Source: Paenibacillus sp. 1781tsa1 (GTDB lineage: Bacteria; Bacillota; Bacilli; Paenibacillales; Paenibacillaceae). From it: a stretch of 64,000 nucleotides of DNA. The DNA lies in NCBI RefSeq assembly GCF_024159265.1, contig NZ_JAMYWY010000001.1, positions 3,534,001 to 3,598,000 on the forward strand. Reading direction: 5' to 3'. Below the pieces are notes generated by a model. It saw nothing but the letters and a program-made list of their open reading frames with translations. It searched no databases and was not told the origin of the DNA. The translations under genes were made by a program, and so were the position numbers. Within the stretch, counting starts at the first letter, position 1, and the number at the start of each line of letters is the position of its first letter. Below are positions 35,614 through 43,608 of the stretch, one piece after another.

Positions 35614-36225
35614 ATGCAATCTTCACCTGCTCAAATTAGCTGTACTGCCTTTTTAGAGAAAGATTGTTTGGCCAAAGGTACAATACAGCATGTTGTCGCA
35701 ACCGTAAAAGATACCCTGGAGGACAGTAAATTCGTACAATTGCTTATTTTTGACGATTTGACGGGTAAACCACTGGATATTGATTTTCGTGGAAACACCG
35801 TTGAGGTGCTTGAGCGGTTAAACAGCCAAGTTGGACATATACCGGATTCCAATGAACATGAACAACCTGCTCGCAGGGTTGGCCGTCCCAAGCTGGGCGT
35901 GGTGTCCGGTGAAGTTACTTTACTTCCCAGACATTGGGACTGGCTTAAAGCTCAGCCCGGAGGAGCCTCGGTAACGTTGCGAAAACTGATAGATGAAGCT
36001 CGCCGTACGGGTGAGAATGAAGGTAAAGTTCGCGCCGCACAAGAAGCAAGTTATCATTTTATGACAGCAATGGCGGGTGATTTCCCTCAGTATGAGGAGG
36101 CTTTGAGAGCATTGTATGCCGGGAATGAAGATCTCTTTTATGGATTGATTGATCATTGGAAGCCTGATATCAGAGACTATATTAAGACTTTAGCCAAGGG
36201 TGCATTCAAACAGGAAGAGAGTTGA
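35614..36225 (+). CDS. DUF2239 family protein
   Basis: A 203-residue soluble protein of the DUF2239 family. Residues 1-70 are a beta-rich domain (TCTAFLE.. LLIFDDLTGKPLDIDFRG), then a linker with RRVGRPKLGVVSGEVTLLPRHWDWL, a segment with a basic GRPK turn and a strand-helix pattern resembling a ribbon-helix-helix, and a helical C-terminus. AAGGAGGG lies 8 bases before ATG. The striking palindromic promoter directly upstream suggests that the gene is tightly controlled, perhaps by its own product; that is inference. The family has no established biochemical function that I know of. Confidence 0.85.
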   Translation: MQSSPAQISCTAFLEKDCLAKGTIQHVVATVKDTLEDSKFVQLLIFDDLTGKPLDIDFRGNTVEVLERLNSQVGHIPDSNEHEQPARRVGRPKLGVVSGEVTLLPRHWDWLKAQPGGASVTLRKLIDEARRTGENEGKVRAAQEASYHFMTAMAGDFPQYEEALRALYAGNEDLFYGLIDHWKPDIRDYIKTLAKGAFKQEES

Positions 36226-36313
36226 TAACCACTTCAGCGATGGGTACAACAACAGACAAAGTAGGAAAGTGGGTATGGTTACCGAAATATTAAAATTCAA
36301 GGAGAACATCACA

Positions 36314-37219
36314 ATGAATATATTAAAAGTGAACGGTATTGAACTCGCTTATGACAGTTATGGCAGCGAAACGGATGAAGCCATACTGTTAATCGCCGGG
36401 CTGGGTACCCAGATGATCCGTTGGACCATTCCCTTTTGTGAAATGCTGGCAGCTAGAGGATACAGGGTGATTCGTTTTGACAATAGAGACACCGGGTTAT
36501 CTACTCATTTTAGTCATCACGATACACTTGATTTCGAAACACTCGCCAGAACGCTTATGTCAGGACAACTCCCCAATATACCTTACACGCTTGAGGATAT
36601 GTCTGATGATACGATTGAATTGTTAGATGCACTGGGTATCGCGAAAGCACATATTGTTGGACGTTCGATGGGCGGCATGATTGCCCAGCTTGTTGCCAGC
36701 CGATATCCGGCACGTGTCCTCTCGCTGACTTCAATCATGTCAACTACAGGCAATCCCGAACTTCCGCAAACTTCGCCAGAAGTCATGGCGTTAATGACTC
36801 GTCCAGCTCCGAACCCGAGAGAGGATGAGGCAGGATACATCGCTCATAGCGTAGCTTTTGCCAGACGTATTGCCGGTACAGGTTATCCTTTTGAAGAGAA
36901 CGAATATCGTTCAATGATTCGAGAAGAGGTTCAGCGAGCTTATGATCCAGGGAGTATTGGACGGCAAATCGCAGCTATTGCTGTTTCTGGCGACCGTCGT
37001 CCGCAACTCGCAAAAATAGATGTGCCCACGTTAGTCATCCACGGAGCGGAAGACTCCATGTTTGTGCCAGCATGCGGAGAAGACACTGCTCAAGCCATCA
37101 CTGGCTCAGAATATATGTTACTTGAAGGCATGGGACATGATCTGCCCACACAGTTGTTTGAAACTGTTGTTGATGGAATTGTACGGACAGCCCGGAGCAG
37201 CGTTAAGGATAGCATATAA
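36314..37219 (+). CDS. alpha/beta hydrolase
   Basis: A 301-residue alpha/beta-hydrolase fold enzyme. It shows the oxyanion-loop region LLIAGLGTQM, FDNRDTGLSTHF, the nucleophile elbow GRSMGGM (Ser near residue 118), the acid in VIHGAEDSM and the catalytic His in EGMGHDLP. The order matches small esterases of the RdmC-like/haloperoxidase group. The frame is open further upstream, but ATG 36314 has AAGGAG 9 bases ahead and gives the usual N-terminus. It follows the DUF2239 gene by 88 bases and may share its transcript. Confidence 0.88.
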   Translation: MNILKVNGIELAYDSYGSETDEAILLIAGLGTQMIRWTIPFCEMLAARGYRVIRFDNRDTGLSTHFSHHDTLDFETLARTLMSGQLPNIPYTLEDMSDDTIELLDALGIAKAHIVGRSMGGMIAQLVASRYPARVLSLTSIMSTTGNPELPQTSPEVMALMTRPAPNPREDEAGYIAHSVAFARRIAGTGYPFEENEYRSMIREEVQRAYDPGSIGRQIAAIAVSGDRRPQLAKIDVPTLVIHGAEDSMFVPACGEDTAQAITGSEYMLLEGMGHDLPTQLFETVVDGIVRTARSSVKDSI

Positions 37220-37287
37220 ATCAGATATGCTGCTCAACTTCATTTTCAAAGTCTAATACTTTATTGGATCAGAAGAAATACTTCCCT

Positions 37288-37315
37288 TTTACAATCATTG
37301 TCAGTACGATATAAT
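37288..37315 (+). promoter_or_regulatory. promoter of small peptide 1 with 7-1-7 operator
   Basis: TTTACA (37288-37293), 16 bases, TATAAT (37310-37315). TTACAATCATTGTCA (37289-37303) is a 7-1-7 near-palindrome (one mismatch) overlapping the -35 and spacer. The same arrangement precedes the paralogous peptide gene at 43273. The 7-1-7 geometry is like Fur/PerR-family boxes. Confidence 0.65.
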
Positions 37316-37405
37316 ACAAATACTAGGTGGATTACCCAGTGGTTTCCTAGGATCGTCGTGGTCTTAAGCTGCTTATAACCTAATAGATATCGGAGGTATG
37401 GTTTT

Positions 37406-37552
37406 ATGGTGAAGAAGAAAATTTCCACAGCCCTCAGTGCAGTTTTAATTGTTTCTATGCTGGCTACGGGCCTGATTGTCGCTATCCAAGGTACAACAAC
37501 GTTTGAGGTGGCGAAGTCAGCAGGGGAAAAAAAGGTTGAAGTTATTAAATAA
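37406..37552 (+). CDS. small secreted peptide 1, Phr-like
   Basis: A 48-residue peptide: basic start (VKKK), a hydrophobic segment (LSAVLIVSMLATGLIVAI) as in a signal peptide, and a short polar tail ending in AKSAGEKKVEVIK. GGAGG lies upstream of ATG. It is closely similar to the peptide encoded at 43273 (about two thirds identical by eye), including conserved EVAKSAG and KKVEVIK. Size and layout resemble exported signalling-peptide precursors of the Phr type, but no Rap-type receptor gene is adjacent. Too short for routine gene callers; the conservation between the two copies is the main evidence for coding. Confidence 0.7.
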   Translation: MVKKKISTALSAVLIVSMLATGLIVAIQGTTTFEVAKSAGEKKVEVIK

Positions 37553-37682
37553 GCGGGACTTTCCTATGAAAAAAACAGGTGCGAGACGACTCAAATGATC
37601 TCAATCAGGGGGACTCGAAGCACCTGGAGCGAAAGTTAACGGAGTCACAACACTTCAACAGGATGAAAATAGAAATGACGCT

Positions 37683-37738
37683 GGACAAGAACAAGAACAT
37701 ATTCCCTTGAAAGTCGCTATTATATAGCGGCTTTTTTT
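37683..37738 (+). terminator. terminator-like repeat, copy B
   Basis: GGACAAGAACAAGAACATAT leads into CCCTTGAA, then the hairpin AGTCGCTATTATATAGCGGCT and TTTTTTT. Same element as at 9605, 40852 and 46048. It would terminate the small peptide transcript. Confidence 0.75.
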
Positions 37739-37783
37739 GCATGTACTCTGGGCGGAAAGGGGATAGGAGGGTATAAAACAGTC

Positions 37784-37825
37784 GGACAAGATCTTGTCCC
37801 GAGCCAAGTACAGGATCTTGTCCCC
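37784..37825. repeat. palindrome GGACAAGATCTTGTCC and half copy
   Basis: A perfect 16-base palindrome at 37784-37799 is followed by GGATCTTGTCCCC at 37813-37825. Both carry the CTTGTCC end complementary to the GGACAAG start of repeat copy B 100 bases upstream, so they may be right-hand arms of the same element. Confidence 0.55.
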
Positions 37826-37894
37826 ATTATCGATTAGATCCATATGCAAATAAAGAGAATCGGCTTTTTCTGTGGTTAGCTTTTGGATATGCGT

Positions 37895-39055
37895 TTATCT
37901 GCAATCTTTCGGTGATGTCACTTGTTGCTGATACTTCTTGATCAGCTCCACGCCATCGTATGCCAAACTTTCCACACTTGCCGCTTTCTGCAGGATGTAA
38001 TGATCAAAGAAGTTCTTCGTATAGTCTGTAACAAGATTTCGCATCTCCATAGCATCCCGTTCGCCCCTGATTTCCTCATTCACACGGGTAAACACAATGT
38101 CGCAGTAATCTAAATGTGCAACACGATCAATAGAGAAATAATAAGTTTCCATGCTATTGTTAGCCCCAATTATCGCATTCATGTTATAGTTGGGTTCACT
38201 AAACAGTAGCAAGAAGGGTTTCTTAAGGTCGCTGCCCTGAAGCCCGAACGCACCGCTATCCAAGCCAATCCCGCAGGCGAAACGGTCGTCGTCCCGGCAA
38301 ACCATCGCCGTCGTAAGCCCTCCATAAGAATGTCCAACGATGCCCATGCCGATGTCAAGCAACAATCTGCCCTTAAAGATGGAATCCAGCTCTCCAGAGT
38401 CCAGTTTGTAAAGATAATCAGCTACATACCTTACGTCTTCTGCCTGTAATTCACTATACTCTGTTACCTTGGCAAGTATCGGCAGTGTAAGCACGTTATG
38501 GCACATCTCAATAGCAGTTTTATCGTCAGGCCGCATCTCCATCTTACCTGCCAACGCCAGCATCTCCGGATCTTCAGAGAACGCTATAAGGGCATCCGAA
38601 AAACCCTTTGATACATTAAACAAGCGCCCATCTTTACGCTTATACATTGTGCTATTCTGATGGCCGATGCTCACCACAACATATCCCATGCTTGCTAAGT
38701 CTGTGCAGATCACTGTACCCCATTCTGGAGAACCGCCCCCGCCGCAAACATAGAATAACACCGGATAGCGCTTTTCCTTCCCGGAGAGAGCAAGGTCGTC
38801 GTAACATCGGGTCTTGATATCTATAGAGAAAACGTCCTTTAATGCCGTGACAAGTGGCTGCTCATTAAACATCTCGTAGACTTCAGGAAACATGTACGTT
38901 GATGTCGTCTTGCCTTCGTTACTATCAGACGGATAATACACAAACGCCGTCAGTTCTCTTTTGGAGTGATCTGATGCGGTGTACTCAAAATCCATCTGGG
39001 TTCGACCAACAGTGTACCCGCCAATTGGTTCTGGAAATGCATCATACGTTTTCAT
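37895..39055 (-). CDS. alpha/beta hydrolase, PAF-acetylhydrolase-like
   Basis: A 386-residue alpha/beta hydrolase of the platelet-activating factor acetylhydrolase/dienelactone type. The segments GKEKRYPVLFYVCGGGGSPEW and DLASMGYVVVSIGHQNS match that group, and the nucleophile elbow GHSYGGLTT lies near residue 250; the acid and His are likely in GIGLDSGAF and RVAHLDYCD. There is no signal peptide, so it would be cytoplasmic, unlike secreted lipases. AAGGGG precedes ATG. Just upstream on the same strand is a TetR-type regulator with an operator palindrome. Confidence 0.85.
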   Translation of the reverse strand: MKTYDAFPEPIGGYTVGRTQMDFEYTASDHSKRELTAFVYYPSDSNEGKTTSTYMFPEVYEMFNEQPLVTALKDVFSIDIKTRCYDDLALSGKEKRYPVLFYVCGGGGSPEWGTVICTDLASMGYVVVSIGHQNSTMYKRKDGRLFNVSKGFSDALIAFSEDPEMLALAGKMEMRPDDKTAIEMCHNVLTLPILAKVTEYSELQAEDVRYVADYLYKLDSGELDSIFKGRLLLDIGMGIVGHSYGGLTTAMVCRDDDRFACGIGLDSGAFGLQGSDLKKPFLLLFSEPNYNMNAIIGANNSMETYYFSIDRVAHLDYCDIVFTRVNEEIRGERDAMEMRNLVTDYTKNFFDHYILQKAASVESLAYDGVELIKKYQQQVTSPKDCR

Positions 39056-39166
39056 CTTTTTGTTCCCCTTTCATTAATAAAAGTGGCGAAATGAAATACA
39101 TAGATTGTGCTATGAGCGCTTTTCAAAACTGGAAAACGATTGCGTTCGGTCTTCAGTGAATCATAT

Positions 39167-39826
39167 CTACTCCTTGGCTTTCTTGAGATCGCTTACTATG
39201 TCAGAATATTGATGATCTTCAAGCAGCCCATGACTCATAAAGTCAGCAAAGTACCTGCTAAGCTTATGTTGCAAAGTAGAGTCCTTAATATCGAATTCCC
39301 TAAAAAACATGACTAAATTAAACTGCATTGACTCAAACATGAAAGAAATCAGATCGTCGTCAAGATCGGGTCGAAGATATCCATCAACCCTCATTCGGCG
39401 TAAAATGTCCTTGATTAAAGGGAATGATTCTCCCTTTAGCACATCCAGATATACTTTAAGCAAAGTGTTCTCAGGAATGTTTAAAAATGTTTTAGTGAGT
39501 TTGATTTCCAACTCATTCAGCGGTTCGGTCACCGTACCATTAACGTTTCCAAATAAACCTGTAAGGAAAAACCGGTAAAGGGAATCTTCATTACTGTTAT
39601 TGAAATACGCAGCTCTTTTCTGGGTGACATTACGTACTAAGAGACAATAAAGGTCATCTTTGTCTTCAAAATAGCGATAAAATGTTCCGGGGTGCATGGA
39701 CAAACAATCCAAAACCATCTTCATCGTTATATCCTCGTAAAGATGATTAACAAAAAGATGCATAGCGTTATTCGATATTTCCGCGCGCCTTGCTTCATCT
39801 AAACGAAAGAAAGAATTTTTGGGCAT
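39167..39826 (-). CDS. TetR/AcrR family transcriptional regulator
   Basis: A 219-residue regulator. Residues 10-58 contain the TetR helix-turn-helix (EISNNAMHLFVNHLYEDITM; LDCLSMHPGTFYRYFEDKDD). The remainder is a helical ligand-binding domain. AAAGGAG precedes ATG. It lies upstream of the PAF-acetylhydrolase-like gene in the same direction, so both may be repressed together from the palindrome at 39847. Confidence 0.9.
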   Translation of the reverse strand: MPKNSFFRLDEARRAEISNNAMHLFVNHLYEDITMKMVLDCLSMHPGTFYRYFEDKDDLYCLLVRNVTQKRAAYFNNSNEDSLYRFFLTGLFGNVNGTVTEPLNELEIKLTKTFLNIPENTLLKVYLDVLKGESFPLIKDILRRMRVDGYLRPDLDDDLISFMFESMQFNLVMFFREFDIKDSTLQHKLSRYFADFMSHGLLEDHQYSDIVSDLKKAKE

Positions 39827-39846
39827 AGAATACTCCTTTATTCAAA

Positions 39847-39888
39847 GTGTGAACTGATTCACACCATACCGATAATTGATTCACATGT
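39847..39888. promoter_or_regulatory. probable operator of the TetR gene
   Basis: GTGTGAA and TTCACAC (39847-39864) are exact inverted arms around CTGA, 21 bases before the tetR-like start. A second half-site, TTGATTCACATG, follows at 39877-39888. Confidence 0.6.
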
Positions 39889-40067
39889 CAAGTTTAGAAA
39901 TATAAATATGAATGATTGAAACCACTGTTATGTTCATTAACATGAGGTATTTTAAGTTTGTTACAATATGTATGAAGTGAGAAGATGAAAGTAGATCAGC
40001 AGGGTTCCTGCTTTGATCTTATTTTCATAATTTTAAAATATTTTAAAGAAATGATAGGGTGATTGGG

Positions 40068-40817
40068 ATGAGAAGACTGGAGTCTGGTATGACAGTAGAC
40101 AACGAAATATTCACTGATATTGTCAGGTATGAACACGAAACGATCAGCGAAACAACCATAACAAATTCGAATGTTGGTTCTCCAATATTTTGGAGCTGCA
40201 ACCTGCATCATCTTGTATTTAATACCTGCGATCTTACCAATGCGAGATTTTTTGCCGGTAGTACGATTAATCATTGTACATTTATTCGTTCCGACTTGCG
40301 CTCTGTTGGCATTGCGAGGAACGAAGCTGTTTTCACCAATTGCGAATTTTCCTCCTGCGATATGAGAGGCATGACATTGGAGAATGCTACGTTTATCGAC
40401 TGTACTTTTTTTAAATGTCGATTTAATGACCGGATTTTACAAGCGGCGAATATCGTCAATTGTTCCTTTACCGGCAAGCTAGTGGATATTACGTTTGAAG
40501 GAGATGGCAAACAAAAGCTAATCGCCAATTTTGAAAACTGCATCCTTGACGGTGTTCGTTTTGTAGGCTGTGACCTGACGCAATGTATTCCGCCAAAATC
40601 CAAAAACCATTTGTATGTTGAGCAGGTATCCTCACGTGTGAAAAAGGCTATGAAGAAGATAGACGAAGACCCTAATCTATCTGACGACGATCGGAAAGTA
40701 CTGGTTCGCAATCTGCGCAAGCTTGAGCATATGGAACAATATATTTTTAACACGGCGCATATGGAGAAAATATATGGTGATGTATTTGTTGAACGATTTT
40801 TCAGCAGTCTGGAATAA
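40068..40817 (+). CDS. pentapeptide-repeat-like protein
   Basis: A 249-residue soluble protein. Residues 30-190 repeat roughly every 20-25 residues with short F/C/D-rich strands (NLHHLVFNTCDLTNARFFAG, TFIRSDLRSVG, VFTNCEFSSCDMRGMTLENA, TFIDCTFFKCRF), the A(D/N)LxX style of right-handed beta-helix pentapeptide proteins with unusually many Cys and Phe. The C-terminal 60 residues are helical (VKKAMKKIDEDPNLSDDDRK). ATG 40068 is preferred (AGGGTG upstream); GTG 40059 is an alternative. Role unknown; some relatives mimic DNA and protect gyrase. Confidence 0.75.
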   Translation: MRRLESGMTVDNEIFTDIVRYEHETISETTITNSNVGSPIFWSCNLHHLVFNTCDLTNARFFAGSTINHCTFIRSDLRSVGIARNEAVFTNCEFSSCDMRGMTLENATFIDCTFFKCRFNDRILQAANIVNCSFTGKLVDITFEGDGKQKLIANFENCILDGVRFVGCDLTQCIPPKSKNHLYVEQVSSRVKKAMKKIDEDPNLSDDDRKVLVRNLRKLEHMEQYIFNTAHMEKIYGDVFVERFFSSLE

Positions 40818-40851
40818 TGCGTAAACAACTCGGCCGCGGAAAAATGTCAAA

Positions 40852-40916
40852 GGACACGAACATATTCCCATTAAATCGCTATTTTAGCGACTTGTTTTTT
40901 TGTACTGTTCGTGTCC
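40852..40916 (+). repeat. dispersed repeat copy C with terminal inverted repeats
   Basis: The most complete copy: GGACACGAACA (40852-40862) and TGTTCGTGTCC (40906-40916) are perfect 11-base inverted ends that enclose CATATTCCCATTAAA and the inner hairpin TCGCTATTTTAGCGA with a T-run. It lies 35 bases after the pentapeptide gene and can serve as its terminator. Confidence 0.75.
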
Positions 40917-40972
40917 CGATTGAAGAAAAAAGAAAATTTCGCTAAAGTGACACATCCAATGCAAGTGATAGT

Positions 40973-41992
40973 TTATACTTTTGTGCTAAGTGACAACAGA
41001 TGTTTTAGATTGTCATCAATAAATTGATTATCGGTACTATTGATCCCCCGACCAGCAAAATGACCCCAGATGGATTGTATTGGGTTAAAAGTAGCATTAG
41101 GAATACGCTCCGCTTCATATTCATTATCGTCCGCTGTGCAGAAGAGATCCGTGCTCCCTGGCATGATGCAGGCAAGTGCTCTTATGCTTTTAAGCGCTTT
41201 ATCAAAATCTCCGTTATAGGAGGGATTGGCACTAATATCTGCATGCTGTCCTGTCCATAACATGCTTAAAACATTATGCGGATCCATATTCATGAAACTC
41301 TCTTCCCAGACACCAGCTACGAAATCTTCCAATGATTCAAATCCCATCTCATGATAAACTTCTTCTCTGTAAAACGCATGTGATAACCCCCATCCGGCAT
41401 ATACCCGACCAACGGCGCGCATGTCTGCAGAAGTCAATTGGTTTAATTTACTTGAGTCAAAATGGACCGCTGATAGCAGGGAAGATTTCACACCTTCCAG
41501 AACCACATAGGTGTGAGGCCAAGGCTTGGCGATTCCTCCAAAAGGTGCAATTCGTTCAACCATCTCCGGGTAACTAGCCCCCCATTGAAATGCCTGAATG
41601 CCGCCCATAGACCACCCTACGACGAGAGCAATCTTTTGAATACCGAATTTCTCAACCAGCAGTCGGTGCTGTAATCTAACGTTGTCATAGATCGTTACTT
41701 GTGGAAAGTTTGACCGGTCAAATGGAGGAGGCGTGTTACTGGGAGAGGAAGAGAGGCCATTGCCGAGCAAATTAGGAACGATAATAAAATATTTCTCTGG
41801 ATCCAGTGCCATCCCGCTGCCGATGAGCCATTCATTTTGAACATGCTGATCTCCAAAAGCGGTTGGATAGACAATAACATTATCTTTCTTTTCATTTAAT
41901 TTTCCGTAAGTTTTATAAGCGAGATAGGCGTTTGGTAACGTCACTTCTGATTGTAAAATGACATCACCCAAATTAAAAATTTCATAATCCAT
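40973..41992 (-). CDS. MetX-like alpha/beta hydrolase
   Basis: A 339-residue alpha/beta-hydrolase of the homoserine O-acetyltransferase (MetX) superfamily: LPNAYLAYKTYGKLNEKKDN, an early strand with PNLLGNG, the nucleophile elbow VVGWSMGGIQAFQW, and a C-terminal HFAGRG His. The active-site surroundings differ from true MetX (no GPYNPxxFW-like arm), so it may be an acyltransferase or esterase of other specificity. I prefer ATG 41992 (AAGGGAG upstream) over the in-frame ATG at 42025. It is divergent from a LysR regulator, which probably controls it. Confidence 0.82.
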   Translation of the reverse strand: MDYEIFNLGDVILQSEVTLPNAYLAYKTYGKLNEKKDNVIVYPTAFGDQHVQNEWLIGSGMALDPEKYFIIVPNLLGNGLSSSPSNTPPPFDRSNFPQVTIYDNVRLQHRLLVEKFGIQKIALVVGWSMGGIQAFQWGASYPEMVERIAPFGGIAKPWPHTYVVLEGVKSSLLSAVHFDSSKLNQLTSADMRAVGRVYAGWGLSHAFYREEVYHEMGFESLEDFVAGVWEESFMNMDPHNVLSMLWTGQHADISANPSYNGDFDKALKSIRALACIMPGSTDLFCTADDNEYEAERIPNATFNPIQSIWGHFAGRGINSTDNQFIDDNLKHLLSLSTKV

Positions 41993-42135
41993 CGTATAGT
42001 CGCTCCCTTCAAATTGAAAAACCACATGCTCACTGTGATCTCTTGTGCTTAGTATAGAGCCGTGATAGTCTCATTAAAAGTGAATGGAATTCAAGATAGC
42101 ATTCAATAAAATTGAAAGATGAAGGGAGAACATCA

Positions 42136-43062
42136 ATGGAATTTCGCCAACTGAATACGTTTTGTACGGTTGCAGCAACATTAAACTTCACGCGGGCAGC
42201 AGAAGTACTTAGCTACGTTCCTTCCAACGTCACGATGCAGATTAAAGCATTGGAAGACGAGCTGGGAGTTCGCCTCTTTGATCGGTTGGGCAAGCAACTC
42301 GCTCTTACAACAGCGGGCAAACGCTTTTTACCGCATGCCCAAGATGTACTTGAAAAATTGGAGGAGGCTCGTAGTGTTGTTCATGACAATGAAAAACTAA
42401 CCGGTACCCTAACAATAAGTGCGAATGAGGTCATCTGCTCCTACCGGCTTCCAACTATCTTTCAACAGTTTCGTTCGCAACATCCGGGAGTTCGATTGAT
42501 CTTTCGCTCAGTGCCTAATCAAGAGCTCAAGCAAACATTATTTGAGGGAACCACGGATATCGTTTATATGCTAGACGAACCTATTCGTTCAAACGGGCTG
42601 GTCGTGGAATCACTTGTAGAGGAAAAATTCCGGTTGTTAGCGGCTCCAGATCACCCGCTTGCTAAACGAACAACGTTGCAGTTGGAAGATTTTCATGGAG
42701 AAGTGTTCCTGACTAATGAAAAGGGTTGTCCATATCGAGCAATGTTTGACCGGTCTTTTGAGAAAGAGGGCATTGATAACATCACATATCTAGAGTTTCA
42801 AAGCGCTGAAGCCATTAAACAATGTGCGATCTCAGGACTCGGTATTGGTTTTCTTCCTGAAATCGTTGTAGAAGCCGAAGTTGAACGCGGACAACTAGTT
42901 GTTCTTCCATGGCAAATTGCGGATTTGCGGGTGTATACACAGATGTTGTGGCATAAAGAAAAGTGGCTTTCACCAATCATGTCATCGTTTATTGAAACAG
43001 CAAGGGAAGCTTTTCATGTACAGAATGAAAATAAACCGTTCATTCATGCAATTTCCACATAG
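42136..43062 (+). CDS. LysR family transcriptional regulator
   Basis: A 308-residue LysR-type regulator. Residues 1-60 are the winged helix-turn-helix (MEFRQLNTFCTVAATLNFTR, then VTMQIKALEDELGVRLFDRL); residues 90-295 form the periplasmic-binding-protein-like effector domain. AAGGGAG lies 8 bases before ATG; the upstream in-frame ATG lacks such a site. It is divergent from the MetX-like hydrolase gene, the standard arrangement for a LysR target. Confidence 0.93.
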   Translation: MEFRQLNTFCTVAATLNFTRAAEVLSYVPSNVTMQIKALEDELGVRLFDRLGKQLALTTAGKRFLPHAQDVLEKLEEARSVVHDNEKLTGTLTISANEVICSYRLPTIFQQFRSQHPGVRLIFRSVPNQELKQTLFEGTTDIVYMLDEPIRSNGLVVESLVEEKFRLLAAPDHPLAKRTTLQLEDFHGEVFLTNEKGCPYRAMFDRSFEKEGIDNITYLEFQSAEAIKQCAISGLGIGFLPEIVVEAEVERGQLVVLPWQIADLRVYTQMLWHKEKWLSPIMSSFIETAREAFHVQNENKPFIHAIST

Positions 43063-43100
43063 TCAGGACTTATTTTCATGCTGCATCTGCATTTAAACCT

Positions 43101-43128
43101 TTTACAATCATTGTAAGTAAGCTATAAT
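43101..43128 (+). promoter_or_regulatory. promoter of small peptide 2 with perfect 7-1-7 operator
   Basis: TTTACA (43101-43106), 16 bases, TATAAT (43123-43128). TTACAATCATTGTAA (43102-43116) is a perfect 7-1-7 palindrome over the -35/spacer. It resembles PerR/Fur-family boxes (TTATAATNATTATAA) with a symmetric T-to-C change. Shared with the promoter at 37288. The leader also shares GTGG-AATACCCA-like sequence with the first copy. Confidence 0.7.
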
Positions 43129-43272
43129 ACAATCATCTGTGGGAATACCCAATATAAAAGTGAAATAATGTAATTGGTCGAGACCAAGTATAAACGAAAT
43201 TGATTACTGGATCGACACGGCACATCGTGTTGGGTGACGTGAATCCATATAAAAAAAATCGGAGGTATCATT

Positions 43273-43434
43273 ATGATTAAGAAGAAACTTTGCACAACCC
43301 TTAGCGCAGCTTTAATCGTTTCTATGCTGGCTACTGGCGGGATCGTCGTTTTCCAAGGTAAAACAACATTGGAGGTAGCGAAGTCAGCAGGAGACAAAAA
43401 GGTTGAAGTTATTAAAGGTATCCAAAGCACCTGA
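43273..43434 (+). CDS. small secreted peptide 2, Phr-like
   Basis: A 53-residue peptide with the same plan as the one at 37406: IKKK, a hydrophobic signal-like segment (LSAALIVSMLATGGIVVF), then QGKTTLEVAKSAGDKKVEVI and a short end KGIQST. GGAGG lies 8 bases before ATG. It has a 145-base leader behind its own promoter and a strong terminator 40 bases downstream, making a compact single-gene unit. Probably exported and cleaved; a signalling role is inference. Five residues longer than copy 1 because the stop is shifted. Confidence 0.72.
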   Translation: MIKKKLCTTLSAALIVSMLATGGIVVFQGKTTLEVAKSAGDKKVEVIKGIQST

Positions 43435-43469
43435 TGCGAAAGTCAACGAGAATCAAAAAAACTCCAAAT

Positions 43470-43517
43470 GTTACATAAAAAAAAACCAAAGTTCCGATCG
43501 GAACTTTGGTTTTTTTA
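43470..43517 (+). terminator. strong bidirectional terminator
   Basis: AAAAAACCAAAGTTCC and GGAACTTTGGTTTTTT are exact complements around GATC. It ends the small peptide transcript and may also act on minus-strand transcription beyond the BCCT gene. Confidence 0.9.
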
Positions 43518-43608
43518 TGTACTTGCGTGTAATAGAACAAGGAGAAGCTTGTACTACAATTCTCGAAGAAAAGACAGGCACACTTTCTAACGAGATCAAC
43601 AAGATACA

